64,000 nt of DNA, taken from Odontocerum albicorne (Eukaryota > Arthropoda > Insecta > Trichoptera > Odontoceridae). Shown piece after piece: positions 10,691 through 20,929 of the stretch. Numbering within the stretch: position 1 is the first letter of the stretch; the number at the start of each line of letters is the position of its first letter. The notes below the pieces were generated by a model that worked only from the letters and a program-made list of their open reading frames with translations, was not told where the DNA came from and did no database searches. A program made the translations under genes and the position numbers. The stretch spans positions 434,001 to 498,000 of the forward strand of contig CATKWJ010000009.1 of assembly GCA_949825065.1 (NCBI GenBank). Direction: 5' to 3'.

Positions 10691-11871
10691 TTAGAATGTT
10701 TTCTCCCGTTGTCCACAGCTGTGGGGCTTCTCTGCGTTATGAATCCTTTCATGGGTATTCAAATTATTTTTTTGTGAGAATGTCTTATCACATTGTCCAC
10801 AGCTGTAGGGTTTCTCTCCACTATGAATCCTTTCGTGAGATTTTAAATTTATCTTTTGTGAGAATGTCTTATCACATTTTCCACAGCTGTAAGGTTTCTC
10901 TCCACGATGTATCCTTTCGTGAGATTTTAAATTATTTTTTTGTGAGAATGTCTTATCACATTGACTACATATATAGGGCTTCTCTCCACTATGAATTCTT
11001 TCATGAGATTTTAAATGACTTATTTGAGAGAATATCTTATCACATTGTCCACAACTGTAGAGCTTTTCTCCGCTATGAATCCTTTCATGAGATTTTAAAT
11101 AACTTTTTTCTAAGAAGGTCTTTCCACATTGCCCACAGCTATAAGGCTTTTCGGCACTATGAAGCCTTTCATGTGAATTTAAAGCATTTTTTTGTGAGAA
11201 TGTCTTATGACATTGCCCACAGATGTAGGACTTCTCTTCACTATGAATTCTTTCATGAGATTTTAAATAACTTACTTGTGAGAATGTCTTATCACATCGC
11301 TCACAACTGTAGGGTTTCTCTCCACTATGAATCCTTTCATGATAATTTAATTTACCTTTTTCTGAGAATGTCTTCCCACATTGCCCACAGCTGTAGGGTT
11401 TTTCTGCAGTATGGATCTTTTCGTGGGATTTTAAATTACCTTTACGTGGGAATGTTTTCCCACAACTTCCACACCCATAGGGTTTTTCGTCACTGTGTAT
11501 CCTTTCATGAGATTTTAAATTGCTTTTTTGTGAGAATGTCTTATCACATTGCCTACAGCTGTAAGGCTTCTCTCCACTATGAATTCTTTCATGAGATATT
11601 AAAGTATATTTATGTGAGAATGTCTTCGCACAATACCCACAGGTGTAAGGTTTCTCTCCACTATGAATCCTTTCATGAGAATTTAAAGTACTTTTATGTG
11701 TGAATGTTCTCGCGCAGTAACCGCAGCTGTAAGGCTTCTCTCCACTATGAATCCGTTCATGACATTTTAATTTACCTTTTTCTGTGAATGTCTTCCCACA
11801 CTGTCTACAGCCGTAAGGTTTGTTCCCTCTGTGTTTAATTGTATTCAATTCATGGTTGATATCATCTGAAC
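10691..11871 (-). CDS. ZNF gene 2, exon C: thirteen C2H2 zinc fingers
   Basis: Finger exon on the minus strand. The acceptor GGTTTAG lies at 11872-11878. Phase-1 joining gives S-SDDINHELNTIKHRGNKPYGC. Thirteen consecutive C-X2-C-X12-H-X3-H fingers follow with H(S/T)GEKPY linkers, mostly of the C(G)QC(D/G)KTFSQK..LKSHERIH type. A fourteenth stops early as HSCGQREKTF*, with the second Cys changed to Arg. Together with exons B and A (15.1 and 18.2 kb) the spliced frame is 1,515 nt (504 aa). Predicted nuclear DNA-binding factor. The roughly 3.2-kb intron upstream contains a complete piggyBac element. Confidence 0.9.
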
Positions 11872-12088
11872 CTAAACCATGTGAAAATAAAAAAAATATG
11901 ATTTATTTTCTTCTATAAAATATCGACATGTCATAAAAATAGGAATTAAAAAATACCTCGAAAGCTATTTACAAATTTAGCTTATGTGGTTAATACACCC
12001 GTCAGCTTTTCTTATCTTTAATTGTTAACATAGTTAAAAGCTCACAACTTGATTATAATTCATCCACTTTATTATTCGTGGAGTCACC

Positions 12089-14637
12089 TTAACACGTTGT
12101 GTGCGGAGTACGCGCCTAGCGCGTACAGCTAACATATCCCGCGGTGCGGAATACGCGCTAGGCGCGGATGGTTGGTAATAATTAGTCACGTCACTTAAAA
12201 GTGTCTTTGCATAATTAAAACGATACTAATCCAATCTTATCACAATATTTTATGTCAGTGTGTTCATAAATATGAGCCGATGCGGTCGTGAGAACACGTG
12301 TTCAGTTTTTTTACTGTAAAGCTGGGTTTACACTGTATATAAAGTGAACAAAATTGTTGATTGACATTGAAGACTTCTGAAACTTGTGTTTATTCTACTT
12401 TTATTCGTTTTACTGACTATATATATAGTTTTAGTTATTAGTTTCATTAAGTTATTAGTACATTTAGCCTTTTTTTTAACATAATGGATAACCCCTCGAC
12501 TTCTAAAAAAAGAAAAATGGCGGAAAATAGTAGTGATAGTGAAAATTCAAATTTAAGTGATAGTGACGAATTTAGTGATTATAATGAATCCGAATTAAGT
12601 AGTTCTTATGAAACCGATGATGATACAGATAGTGACTCTGAAAGTGAAATCTCTGAACAAACACCACCTTCACAATCACCTCCAAGAGACCAACCTTCTA
12701 CATCCAGGGACAATAGTCAAATTGAAAATCCACCATCTCCAGATATCCCTCAGTGGTCAAATAATCGGATACCAGCCGAGACATTTCCATTTTTGGGTAA
12801 CTCAGGGTTAAAAATCGATATGCCAGGAAACAAACCCATCGATTTTTTTAATATCATTGCTAATGATGTTTTTTACAACCTCATTATTAACGAGTCGAAT
12901 GAATATGCGGCAGAAATTTTAGCTCATTCTGAAAGAGCAAGAAGTAGAATACGTTCCTGGAAAAATATTACAGTGGCTGAATTTAAAATATGGCTAGGAC
13001 TTTTATTTCACATGGGAACCATAAAACTGAATAGACTCAACGATTATTGGAAGAAACACCATCTCTTTGATTTAAAAGCTTTCTCGCAATACATGTCCCG
13101 GGACAGATTTTTGTTGATTCTTCGGACACTACATTTTAACAAAAATACGGAAGAAACAACTAGTTTGGATAAAATTCAGTCACTTATAATTTTTTTCAAT
13201 GACAGGATGAACGCAATATACGAACCTCAAAAAAATTTATCCATCGACGAGTCTTTAGTGTTGTGGAGAGGAAAACTTAAATTTCGCCAGTATATAAAAG
13301 GGAAAAAGGGAAAATATGGTGTTAAAATATATATGCTGGGAGAATCAAATGGCTTAGCATTAAAATTAATAATATATGGTGGCGCTGCTGACAAAGAATT
13401 AGGTGGGAAAGACCACACCAAGAGGGTTGTCAAATTGTTAATGGAAGGAAAGACTGGAAAAGGTCATTCAGTATACATGGATAATTATTATAATAGTGTT
13501 CCTCTCACACAGGAATTACTAGATAAGGCAACATACGTCACCGGAACTCTTAGAACTAATAGGAAAGTTAATCCGTTTGAGGTGAAAAATAAAATGCTAA
13601 AAACTGGAGAATCCATTAGCCAATACACCGATCGCGGAGTATGCGTCACTAAGTGGAAAGATCGTCGGGAAGTATTGGCGATTTCATCGGAATTCGATGG
13701 CCAGTTGACAGAAACAACAAACCGCCATGGAAAGTTGCAAGTGAAACCAAATATGATAGTAGCATATAATAAATACATGAGCGGCGTCGACTTTCATGAT
13801 CAGATGTTGTCTTATTATCCATGCGAGAGAAAGACGCTTCGCTGGTATAAAAAAATCGGCATTCATATATTCCAGTCGATTCTTCTAAATGCGTACTATT
13901 TGTATAATGCAAATAGCGACAAAAAGGGAACTCTTTATGATTTTAGAATGTCAGTAATAGAAGAATTAGTTGGGCCCCCTCCATCTCCATTCCACGTATC
14001 ATTAAAAAAAATACACCTTCCATCATTATTTGAAAAAGACAATAGAGGTAAAACGAAAAGAAAGAGGTGCAAATATTGCTGGAAAATCGACCGCACACGC
14101 AAAGACACAATTTATGGCTGTATGGATTGTCCCGGAAAAGTTGGTCTGTGCCTGGATCCATGTTTTAGGTTATTTCATAATTATAATTAATAGTGTTATT
14201 GAGTGCGAAACGGACGGATACTTAGAATTTTTAGTGTTTTATGAGACAGTTTTTTTTTTTTTCATTTTTTGTCAAGTATCTGTAACATTTTCAACAATGA
14301 ACAAAACGTACAAGCTGTAAAAAACCCAAAGGAATACTACAGGTAAAAAATAATATTTTCAAAAAAAATTAATTAGATATTTCTATGCATGATTTGCAGT
14401 GTAAACTCAGCTTTAGTGCTCTCAATGACTCGTGTTTACACTTGCTTATTTCGTAGTGTGAGTCAGCATCCGCCGCGCGTGAATGTTTCACACAAAGGAG
14501 ACAGTATATACTAGCATCTCCAAAAAAAAATATCTTATTATTTCATATTTGTAATATAGTTTTAGAGATTTGAAAAATTGCTATTTTTCAGCACACCACG
14601 ATTGTTCGCGGTTTATCGGCCGCAGTGAACGTGTTAA
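12089..14637 (+). mobile_element. complete piggyBac-family transposon
   Basis: A 2,541-bp element (12093-14633) bounded by TTAA at 12089-12092 and 14634-14637, with imperfect 14-bp inverted repeats CACGTTGTGTGCGG and CCGCAGTGAACGTG. Just inside the left end is a GTGCGGAATACGCG-type motif repeated in direct and inverted form, typical of piggyBac subterminal repeats. It carries one uninterrupted transposase gene. It sits in the B-C intron of ZNF gene 2, opposite in orientation to that gene. Confidence 0.92.
12484..14190 (+). CDS. piggyBac transposase, apparently intact
   Basis: 568 aa, close to the usual 550-650. N-terminus acidic and serine-rich (residues 10-60). The DDE_Tnp_1_7 core follows. 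The catalytic aspartates are visible in LSIDESLVLWRGK (about residue 257), VYMDNYYNS (about 330) and SGVDFHDQM (about 437/440), matching the DDD/D set of the Trichoplusia ni enzyme. A C-terminal cysteine-rich domain (KRCKYCWKIDRTRKDTIYGC..CPGKVGLC..PCFRLFH, about 524-566) corresponds to the TIR-binding RING-like domain. No stop or frameshift. It would cut and paste the element at TTAA sites. Whether it is expressed is unknown. Confidence 0.95.
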   Translation: MDNPSTSKKRKMAENSSDSENSNLSDSDEFSDYNESELSSSYETDDDTDSDSESEISEQTPPSQSPPRDQPSTSRDNSQIENPPSPDIPQWSNNRIPAETFPFLGNSGLKIDMPGNKPIDFFNIIANDVFYNLIINESNEYAAEILAHSERARSRIRSWKNITVAEFKIWLGLLFHMGTIKLNRLNDYWKKHHLFDLKAFSQYMSRDRFLLILRTLHFNKNTEETTSLDKIQSLIIFFNDRMNAIYEPQKNLSIDESLVLWRGKLKFRQYIKGKKGKYGVKIYMLGESNGLALKLIIYGGAADKELGGKDHTKRVVKLLMEGKTGKGHSVYMDNYYNSVPLTQELLDKATYVTGTLRTNRKVNPFEVKNKMLKTGESISQYTDRGVCVTKWKDRREVLAISSEFDGQLTETTNRHGKLQVKPNMIVAYNKYMSGVDFHDQMLSYYPCERKTLRWYKKIGIHIFQSILLNAYYLYNANSDKKGTLYDFRMSVIEELVGPPPSPFHVSLKKIHLPSLFEKDNRGKTKRKRCKYCWKIDRTRKDTIYGCMDCPGKVGLCLDPCFRLFHNYN

Positions 14638-14639
14638 GC

Positions 14640-15048
14640 ATGACACTGCCATACCCTATCTAAGGGATTATATTTACAATTATTTTATTAATTCTTATCA
14701 ATATATTGGAATCCTTAAATATTAATTATATTTTTTTTTTCTGAGACAGTATCGCCTTAAATATGCAATAGAAACACTTAATTGTATATAGTCGTTTAAA
14801 ACTCAACTTAAAGCGTTTAGTTTTGTTATCGGATTACAGGAAAAAGTTTTTTGTATTTATAATTTATGATTTTCAGGCACACAAAATATAAACAGAAACT
14901 AGGACCACATAAGATCGAAGGACTATTGGCAAACAAAATTAGATCTTGAAGGTGCCTAGCAAAATGAAGAAAGATTAATATTATTTAGAATTTAATGGAT
15001 AAGTGAAACTTTATTCAGAATAAGAGAAAAATATGAAATTGTACTCAC
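14640..15048. other. intron of ZNF gene 2, nothing recognised
   Basis: AT-rich intron DNA between the piggyBac element and exon B. No coding or repeat signature was found. Confidence 0.4.
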
Positions 15049-15195
15049 TGGAGACTGCAAGTGGGACACAAATATCAACAGTCTTTGTGTTACTGACTCC
15101 AGCACATTCCTTTTTAATATTCACTTCGAGTATGTCGATAGGAAAATCAGAGAATACTGGATTGAATGTTTCATAAGATGAATGGGCCCGAGTAT
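15049..15195 (-). CDS. ZNF gene 2, exon B (internally shortened module B)
   Basis: Minus-strand exon. The acceptor TTTTTGCAG ends at 15196, the donor A|GTGAGTAC occupies 15041-15048, and it is phase 1 on both sides. It encodes 49 residues, N-TRAHSSYETFNPVFSDFPID then VNIKKECAGVSNT. Compared with its paralogues it lacks about 39 internal residues, including the first psi-KxE site, but the deletion is in frame. The second site (IKKE) remains. The exon is the last unit of a 139-bp tandem array that repeats its 5' half. Confidence 0.78.
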
Positions 15196-15865
15196 CTGCA
15201 AAAAGACATATCTAGAATACTGATGAAGTACCCTCTCTTAGAGCATTTTCTTATTATTCCTGAGAAATGACTGTGGTTAGGAAAATCAGAGAATACTGGA
15301 TTGAACGTTACATAAGATTAATGGGCCCGAGTATTTGCAAAAAGACATATCTAGAATACTGACGCAGTACCCTCTCGTAGAGCATTTTTTTATTGTTTCT
15401 GAGAAATGACTGTGGTTACGAAAATCAGAGAATATTGGATTGAAAGTTACATAAGATTAATGGGCCCGAGTATCTGCAAAAAGACAAATCTAGAATACTG
15501 ACGCAGTACCCTCTCATAGAGCATTTTCTTATTGTTTCTGAGAAATGACTGTGGTTAGGAAAATCAGAGAATATTGGATTGAATGTTTCATAAGATGAAT
15601 GGGCCGGAGTATCTGCAAAAAGACAAATCTAGAATACTGATGCAGTACCCTCTCTTAGAGCATTTTCTTATTATTCCTGAGAAATGACTGTGGTTAGGAA
15701 AATCAGAGAATACTGGATTGAATGTTTCATAACATGAATGGGCCCGAGTATCTGCAAAAAGACAAATCTAGAATACTGACGCAGTACCCACTCTTAGGGC
15801 ATTTCTCGATTGTTCATGAGAAACGACTGTGGTTAGGAAAATCTGAGAATACTGGTGAAGTACCC
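15140..15865. repeat. 139-bp tandem array built from the exon B 5' end and its splice acceptor
   Basis: About five units with exactly 139-bp spacing: the acceptor-complement CTGCAAAAAG starts at 15196, 15335 (mutated), 15474, 15613 and 15752. On the minus strand each unit contains a polypyrimidine-TTTTTGCAG acceptor, the first 45 or so bases of exon B, and a chimeric piece that also derives from the middle of exon B. Four of the five acceptors keep AG. The array lies just upstream of the working exon B. Confidence 0.92.
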
Positions 15866-16213
15866 ACAAGAACTAAATAATTATATATTAGATTTGATTG
15901 GAAAAAAACAAAATGGTTCTTTTCAGATGTAACTCTCAAGTGTAATAAAAAAGAGGTTTTGATAAGATGACATTGTGGAAGGAAAGAAGACTGGTGGGCC
16001 GAATTAATGACTTCGGAATTGGTGCGGCAGTTACCTGCAAAAGCTCAGGTAATGGACGGACTTTCTCCAAATTCAAGGATTTGATTCTCACCAGCGGAAA
16101 AATATTTTGCTTCACTATATTCGGATAATTTTGATATATTTATCGAAGACTTTTCATGAAACATAAGGAAAAGCATAATCATATATCTCAGGTTTTTTTT
16201 ATTTTAACAATAG
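15866..16213. other. intron of ZNF gene 2, nothing recognised
   Basis: No gene or clear element; it runs up to the TTAA MITE. Confidence 0.4.
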
Positions 16214-16760
16214 TTAACCCTTATCTTGGCAAAGTTCAATTTATCAAAATATTACCGTTTTTCTTTGGTGATTCCTTGTTATACGAGTATGGTAAGTTAT
16301 GAAGGAAAATTGAGGAAAAAAAATCACAACTTTTCCTTATAGTTTTTTTTAATATGTAACATCCACGTTACATTGCCAAAATATCAATTTGTATTCAATA
16401 CAAAAAGGGCTATAAAATGATTCTATAATCTAAAACAAGAACAACATTTACATAGCTGAATTATCAACAAATAAAATGTTTTGAATAAAATTTTCTCTAC
16501 ATGTAGTGATTAATACGTATTTAGATTATTTACCCCAATTTTCAAAACGGGCCCACGCTGTCGAGACATGCTGACCCGATGCCGTTTGAAAGGTTGTAGC
16601 GTTGTCAATATTTATCACCAGATGACACCACTACACACAATAGTGCGTGTATAGTATTTGAATGTGTTGCCTTATTTGAAATTATGTTACAGTTTCTGTT
16701 TTTTTTTTAAATCCCTAAATTAGTGTAACACCTGTGTTACAATGCCATAAGAAGGGTTAA
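16214..16760. mobile_element. TTAA-type (piggyBac-like) MITE
   Basis: TTAA at 16214-16217 and 16757-16760 encloses a 539-bp element. Its inverted ends are CCCTTATCTTGGCA and TGCCATAAGAAGGG (imperfect). Internally, GTAACATCCACGTTAC and GTAACACCTGTGTTAC are palindromes about 360 bp apart. No ORF. Confidence 0.78.
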
Positions 16761-16834
16761 CATAAATTGGATGCAATTTTTTTTTATTCTCTTCAACTTA
16801 GGTAACATCTTCGCATTGCCATCCAAAAAGCACA

Positions 16835-17787
16835 TTTCACTGTTAGCTATTCATGGTAGCATTGTCGGAACATTTCACTGTTAGCTATTCATGCTAGCAT
16901 TGTCGGAACGTTTCACTGTTAGCTATTCATGGTAGCATTGCCGGAACGTTTCACTGTTAGCTATTCATGGTAGCATTGCCGGAACGTTTCACTGTTAGCT
17001 ATTCATGGTAGTGTGGCGGTCGCACACTCGGTCAATGACCGACGAAATGACCTTTGCATTCCTTAGCAATACAAAACAAACAAGTACCAAGTCCACGCGC
17101 CGGTCATTCAACTCATTGCCGGGAGCGGAGCGCATTCCATGCTAGAGCGAGAACGCACATCTGTCTCACCAGTTCCATAAATAAATTATCACCTACATAC
17201 GACATTAATCGTTTTGCGGGTGCAGAAACAAGACAGCGAGATATCTTGCTCGCATTCCCGCACACACGCGGGAATAGTATAAATACCTACGTTACCAATA
17301 AAATTTCAATTTCCGCATTGCGATCTAACGAGTTTTATTTATCAACAAATCATCATCATCTCTCCCTTAAGGACATATCTCCTAAAGTAGCATTGTCGGA
17401 ACGTTTCACTGTTAGCTATTCATGGTAGCATTGTCGGAACGTTTCACTGTTAGCTATTCATGGTAGCATTGTCGGAACGTTTCACTGTTAGCTATTTATG
17501 GTAGCATTGTCGGAACGTTTCACTGTTAGCTATTCATGGTAGCATTGTCGGAACTTTTCACTGTTAGCTATTTATGGTAGCATTGTCGCAACATTTCACT
17601 GTTAGCTATTCATGCTAGCATTGTCGGAACGTTTCACTGTTAGCTATTTATGGTAGCATTGTCGCAACATTTCACTGTTAGCTATTCATGGTAGCATTGT
17701 CGGAACGTTTCACTGTTAGCTATTCATGGTAGCATTGTCGGAACGTTTCACTATTAGCTATTCATGGTAGCATTGTCGGAACGTTTA
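16835..17787. repeat. 38-bp minisatellite, split by an LTR insertion
   Basis: Unit TTTCACTGTTAGCTATTCAT followed by GGTAGCATTGTCGGAACG. About 4.5 copies lie at 16835-17011 and about 10.5 at 17387-17787. The two parts are separated by a 375-bp insertion with a 4-bp target duplication, so this was one array of about 15 units in the A-B intron of ZNF gene 2. Confidence 0.95.
17012..17386 (+). mobile_element. solo LTR-like insertion in the minisatellite
   Basis: A 375-bp block starts TGTGGCGGTCGC and is flanked by GTAG at 17008-17011 and 17387-17390, a 4-bp duplication typical of Gypsy-type integration. Inside are a TATA-like box (AGTATAAATACC near 17277) followed by AATAAA (near 17300), as expected for a U3/R boundary. 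It is much richer in GC than its surroundings. No internal retroelement sequence, hence a solo LTR. The 3' end lacks a clear CA, so the exact end is uncertain. Confidence 0.7.
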
Positions 17788-18125
17788 ACGAGTACTCTAA
17801 GACATCTTAATTTATGATTTTCAGTAGTTTCATATGCTGTTTATCATAAGCCCTTATCGTACTTCAAGTATTAAGGAACACAAATATAGCGCTCTATATA
17901 AAACTATGCCTAACAAAAGGCTGCAGAAGATTAAATCTACCGATTGAATGTTTTATCTTAACATTGGGTTTGATCTGTCAAGACTAAATGATTTCTGAAA
18001 TGCAACAGTCTATACACAATTAACCAATACACGCACAGGCTTCTAACATTGACAGGATGGCAGACAATCCTACTCCATCTCGAGGAATAGCCTATTGTAT
18101 CATATCGCACGATAAATTAACTTAC

Positions 18126-18326
18126 TTGAATCCGTAGTATTATCACCAACATGTCTGGAATCTGCATTGATATCTTGTGCACATTCCTTTTTGATATCTG
18201 CCTCGTGTATACTCGCATCATACTCGGGGGACACTGCTGCAGTATCTCCATCTTCTGCCTTTTCTTCCTTCACCGTTATCTCTAGATATCCCTTGTGTTC
18301 CTGATAATTCATTCTGCCCTTATAAC
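18126..18326 (-). CDS. ZNF gene 2, exon A (start codon and module A)
   Basis: Minus-strand first coding exon: acceptor TTTACAG at 18327-18333, ATG at 18310-18312, donor A|GTAAGTT at 18119-18125, outgoing phase 1. It encodes MNYQEHKGYLEITVKEEKA, DGDTAAVSPEYD and HEADIKKECAQDINADSRH. VKEE and IKKE fit the psi-KxE SUMO consensus. A 31-bp minisatellite begins about 90 bp upstream of the exon. Confidence 0.8.
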
Positions 18327-18419
18327 CTGTAAATATTCACATAATTGTGATAAAATTTAGTTTATAATCATGATTGACTCTTTGACATGTATGTTAGAAA
18401 TATAAAATGGTACTTTTCG

Positions 18420-19240
18420 CCCATCTCTAGGCCAATAACATTGTGCTTTCTACTATCGTAGGCCACTAATATTGTGCTTCCTACTATCCTAGGCCACTAA
18501 TATTGTGCTTCCTACTATCCTAGGTCACTAATATTGTGCTTCCTACTATTCTAGGTCACTAATATTGTGCTTCCTACTATTCTAGGTCACTAATATTGTG
18601 CTTCCTACTATTTTAAGCCACTAATATTGTGCTTCCTACTATCCTAGGTCACGAATATTGTGCTTCCTACTATTCTAGGTCACTAATATTGTGCTTCCTA
18701 CTATTCTAAGCCACTAATATTGTGCTTCCTACTATCCTAGATCACTAATATTGTGCTTCCTACTATCCTAGGTCACTAATATTGTGCTTCCTAGTATCCT
18801 AGATCACTAATATTGTGCTTCCTACTATCCTAGGCCACTAATATTGTGCTTCCTACTATCCTAGGCCACTAATATTGTGCTTCCTACAATCCTAGGCCAC
18901 TAATATTGTGCTTCCTACTATCCTAGGTCACTAATATTGTGCTTCCTACTATTCTAGGTCACTAATATTGTGCTTCCTACTATTCTAGGTCACTAATATT
19001 GTGCTTCCTACTATTCTAAGCCACTAATATTGTGCTTCCTACTATCCTAGGCCACTAATATTGTGCTTCCTACTATCCTAGGTCACTAATATTGTGCTTC
19101 CTACTATTCTAGGTCACTAATATTGTGCTTCCTACTATTCTAAGCCACTAATATTGTGCTTCCTACTATCCTAGGTCACTAATATTGTGCTTCCTACTAT
19201 CTTAGGCCACCAATATTGTCCTGCCTACTATTCTGGCGGG
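18420..19240. repeat. 31-bp minisatellite
   Basis: About 26 copies of CTAGGTCACTAATATTGTGC followed by TTCCTACTATC, in a shifting pattern of CTAGG/TTAAG variants that hints at higher-order blocks. It lies upstream of exon A of ZNF gene 2, so in its 5' region or first intron. Confidence 0.95.
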
Positions 19241-19554
19241 CATTGTGGGTAGTGATAAGAAAAGTCAATGTAATATTTACAATTATTTATAATGAGAAAA
19301 TGTATTTACTCTTAAAGAAAAGGGGGACACAAATCAGCAATTGCAGCCGAAACACTGTCAAAATTATCCTCCCAATTGTTCCTTCACATAAACTCGTCTA
19401 AATAAGAGTAATGGTGTTGCCGTGCTGTCCTGCGTGACTTGCTTTTCCGTCTAGCCCTCACACCTTGCACTTGCTATATGAGGACTCTTGTGATTGGGCA
19501 ATGAAGTCGTGGTGATGGAACAGTGAAGTGATGGTAGTCCGCTTCCTGTGTTAG

Positions 19555-19682
19555 CTTTCATGAATTCCGACAGCACAGCTATCCAGTATCGCAAGAGAGC
19601 CACACACTGTACAGTGAGACTGCGGCCGAATCGTCCTGCACATCCACGTGTTGTGTAGAACACCGAGGTGATACGACTTACC
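19555..19682. repeat. dispersed repeat, copy 1
   Basis: About 125 bp (GACAGCACAGCTATCCAGTA .. CGACTTACCGGGGAGTT) recur almost unchanged at 31912-32037. GC-rich compared with the surroundings; probably the end of an uncharacterised transposon. Confidence 0.8.
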
Positions 19683-19819
19683 GGGGAGTTTATTTATTAT
19701 TAATTTGATGCGCGAGATCAGAAACAATTGTGGCGATTAAAAACTTATAATCTTCGCCTCTAACTCACATATGACAATTAAATTTTGTCATTTAAAATTT
19801 TTGACAGATTAAAACCGTA

Positions 19820-19965
19820 GAAATGGTTTCTTTCTCTCTTTGAATAATGGCCGTGAACTATATATGAAGGAGTATACGCCTAGAAATGGTTTCCTTTTTC
19901 TTCTTGAATTGGACGTGAACTTCTATATATGAAGGAGTATACGCCAGTATCAAGTGGTTCAATTA
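19820..19965. repeat. dispersed repeat with ATATGAAGGAGTATACGCC motif
   Basis: Two head-to-tail copies of a motif containing AATGGCCGTGAACT and TATATGAAGGAGTATACGCC. The same motif recurs at about 52.89, 53.08 and 56.34 kb, and in reverse at about 32.25 kb. Confidence 0.75.
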
Positions 19966-20599
19966 AGCGTTCTATTCCATAGATTTCATCAGAGATGATA
20001 GGAAGGTTTAATCATAGACGCAACTCGTCCCTCTCGAATGTCTGTGAATCACTATATAACATATCGCTACCCTAATTTGTCAATGCTAACTCCACTTTTC
20101 TCAAAAAATAACAATTGCATTTTGTTCTCGACATTCAAATACACATGCTTTAAAAATTTGACATGTCCAAATTTTATTGAGTGCCTTGAAAAAACGCCTC
20201 AAGAAAAATTGATCACTCCCATGCTACCAATTTCAATACTGCAAAATGTGTAACTCCCCTATTTTGTATGTGAATCCGTTAGAATCGAGTGGCATTGTGG
20301 TAACTGTCAAAATATTTAATTTAAAAGGTAAGTTCAGTTACGATATTTTGAAAAAAATGCATTATTTCGTATGAATATAAGTATAGACACTATTTTGTTA
20401 AGATAATTACAAGTTTTTTCCCCTTATTTATGACTCAATATCTCATTTCATTCATCTAAGGGTATTAGAAATTTTTCAGTACGTGTAAAATCAACTTTGC
20501 ATTTTAATTATTACTGGGTGGGCTTAAACAAAATTGAGTTTATTTAAATTAATATGAATATTTGAAGCATTAAAGTACTTTTATAAGTATTGTCTATTT

Positions 20600-20785
20600 G
20601 TTGTTTATAGTTAAGGCATTAACGTTGTGGAGGTTTAAAGACATTGTAATTTATTTTTAACAAACACTGTTTATTCCACTTTTTTATGACGGTATAACCC
20701 TACCGGTTTCAAGGCTTTCACCTCATCTTCAGGGGAGCGCAAACAAGACTAAATGCTGTTCGGACTGGCACCGATATTTTATAGA
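20600..20785 (-). mobile_element. Penelope-like pLTR, isolated copy
   Basis: Homologous to the 8.9-kb arm, from GTTAAGGCATTAACGTTGTG through the hammerhead-like motif to CTGTTCGGACTGGCACCGAT. No coding part attached. Confidence 0.78.
20698..20737 (-). ncRNA. candidate hammerhead ribozyme, pLTR copy c
   Basis: Minus strand: CTCCC-CTGAAGA-TGAGGTGAAAGCCTT-GAAAC-CGGTA-GGG. The core fits CUGANGA (position 7 is free in hammerheads) and GAAA is intact. The GUA cleavage triplet and CCC/GGG stem I are kept, and stem III is the palindromic CCGG. Such a short stem III would favour a dimeric fold. Confidence 0.55.
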
Positions 20786-20821
20786 TGAATAGCAGAGGAA
20801 CATTTATGGTTGAATTAGTGA

Positions 20822-20925
20822 CAGAAAATCGTAAAAGTGATGAAGAAAATCGTAAAAGTGATAAAGAAAATCGTAAAAGTGATGAAGAAAATCGTAAAAG
20901 TGATGAAGAAAATTGTATGAGTGAT
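20822..20925. repeat. 21-bp tandem repeat
   Basis: Five copies of GAAAATCGTAAAAGTGATGAA with few changes. Read on the plus strand it gives (ENRKSDE)n, but there is no convincing gene around it. Confidence 0.85.
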
Positions 20926-20929
20926 GGTT

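Noticed and set aside
10696..11703. 335-codon plus-strand ORF opposite the finger exon of gene 2
   Set aside because: Antisense shadow: the H-x-C-rich pattern is the complement of repeated zinc fingers. The same explanation applies to the antisense ORFs at 5441-6073, 23904-25316, 36535-37008, 47351-48445 and 60085-60843.
17054..17428. 124-codon ORF in the satellite
   Set aside because: It spans the boundary between the LTR-like insertion and the satellite; no domain is visible.
16835..19240. Regular 31-38-bp repeats as a possible CRISPR array
   Set aside because: Units are contiguous with no unique spacers, and the host is eukaryotic; these are minisatellites.
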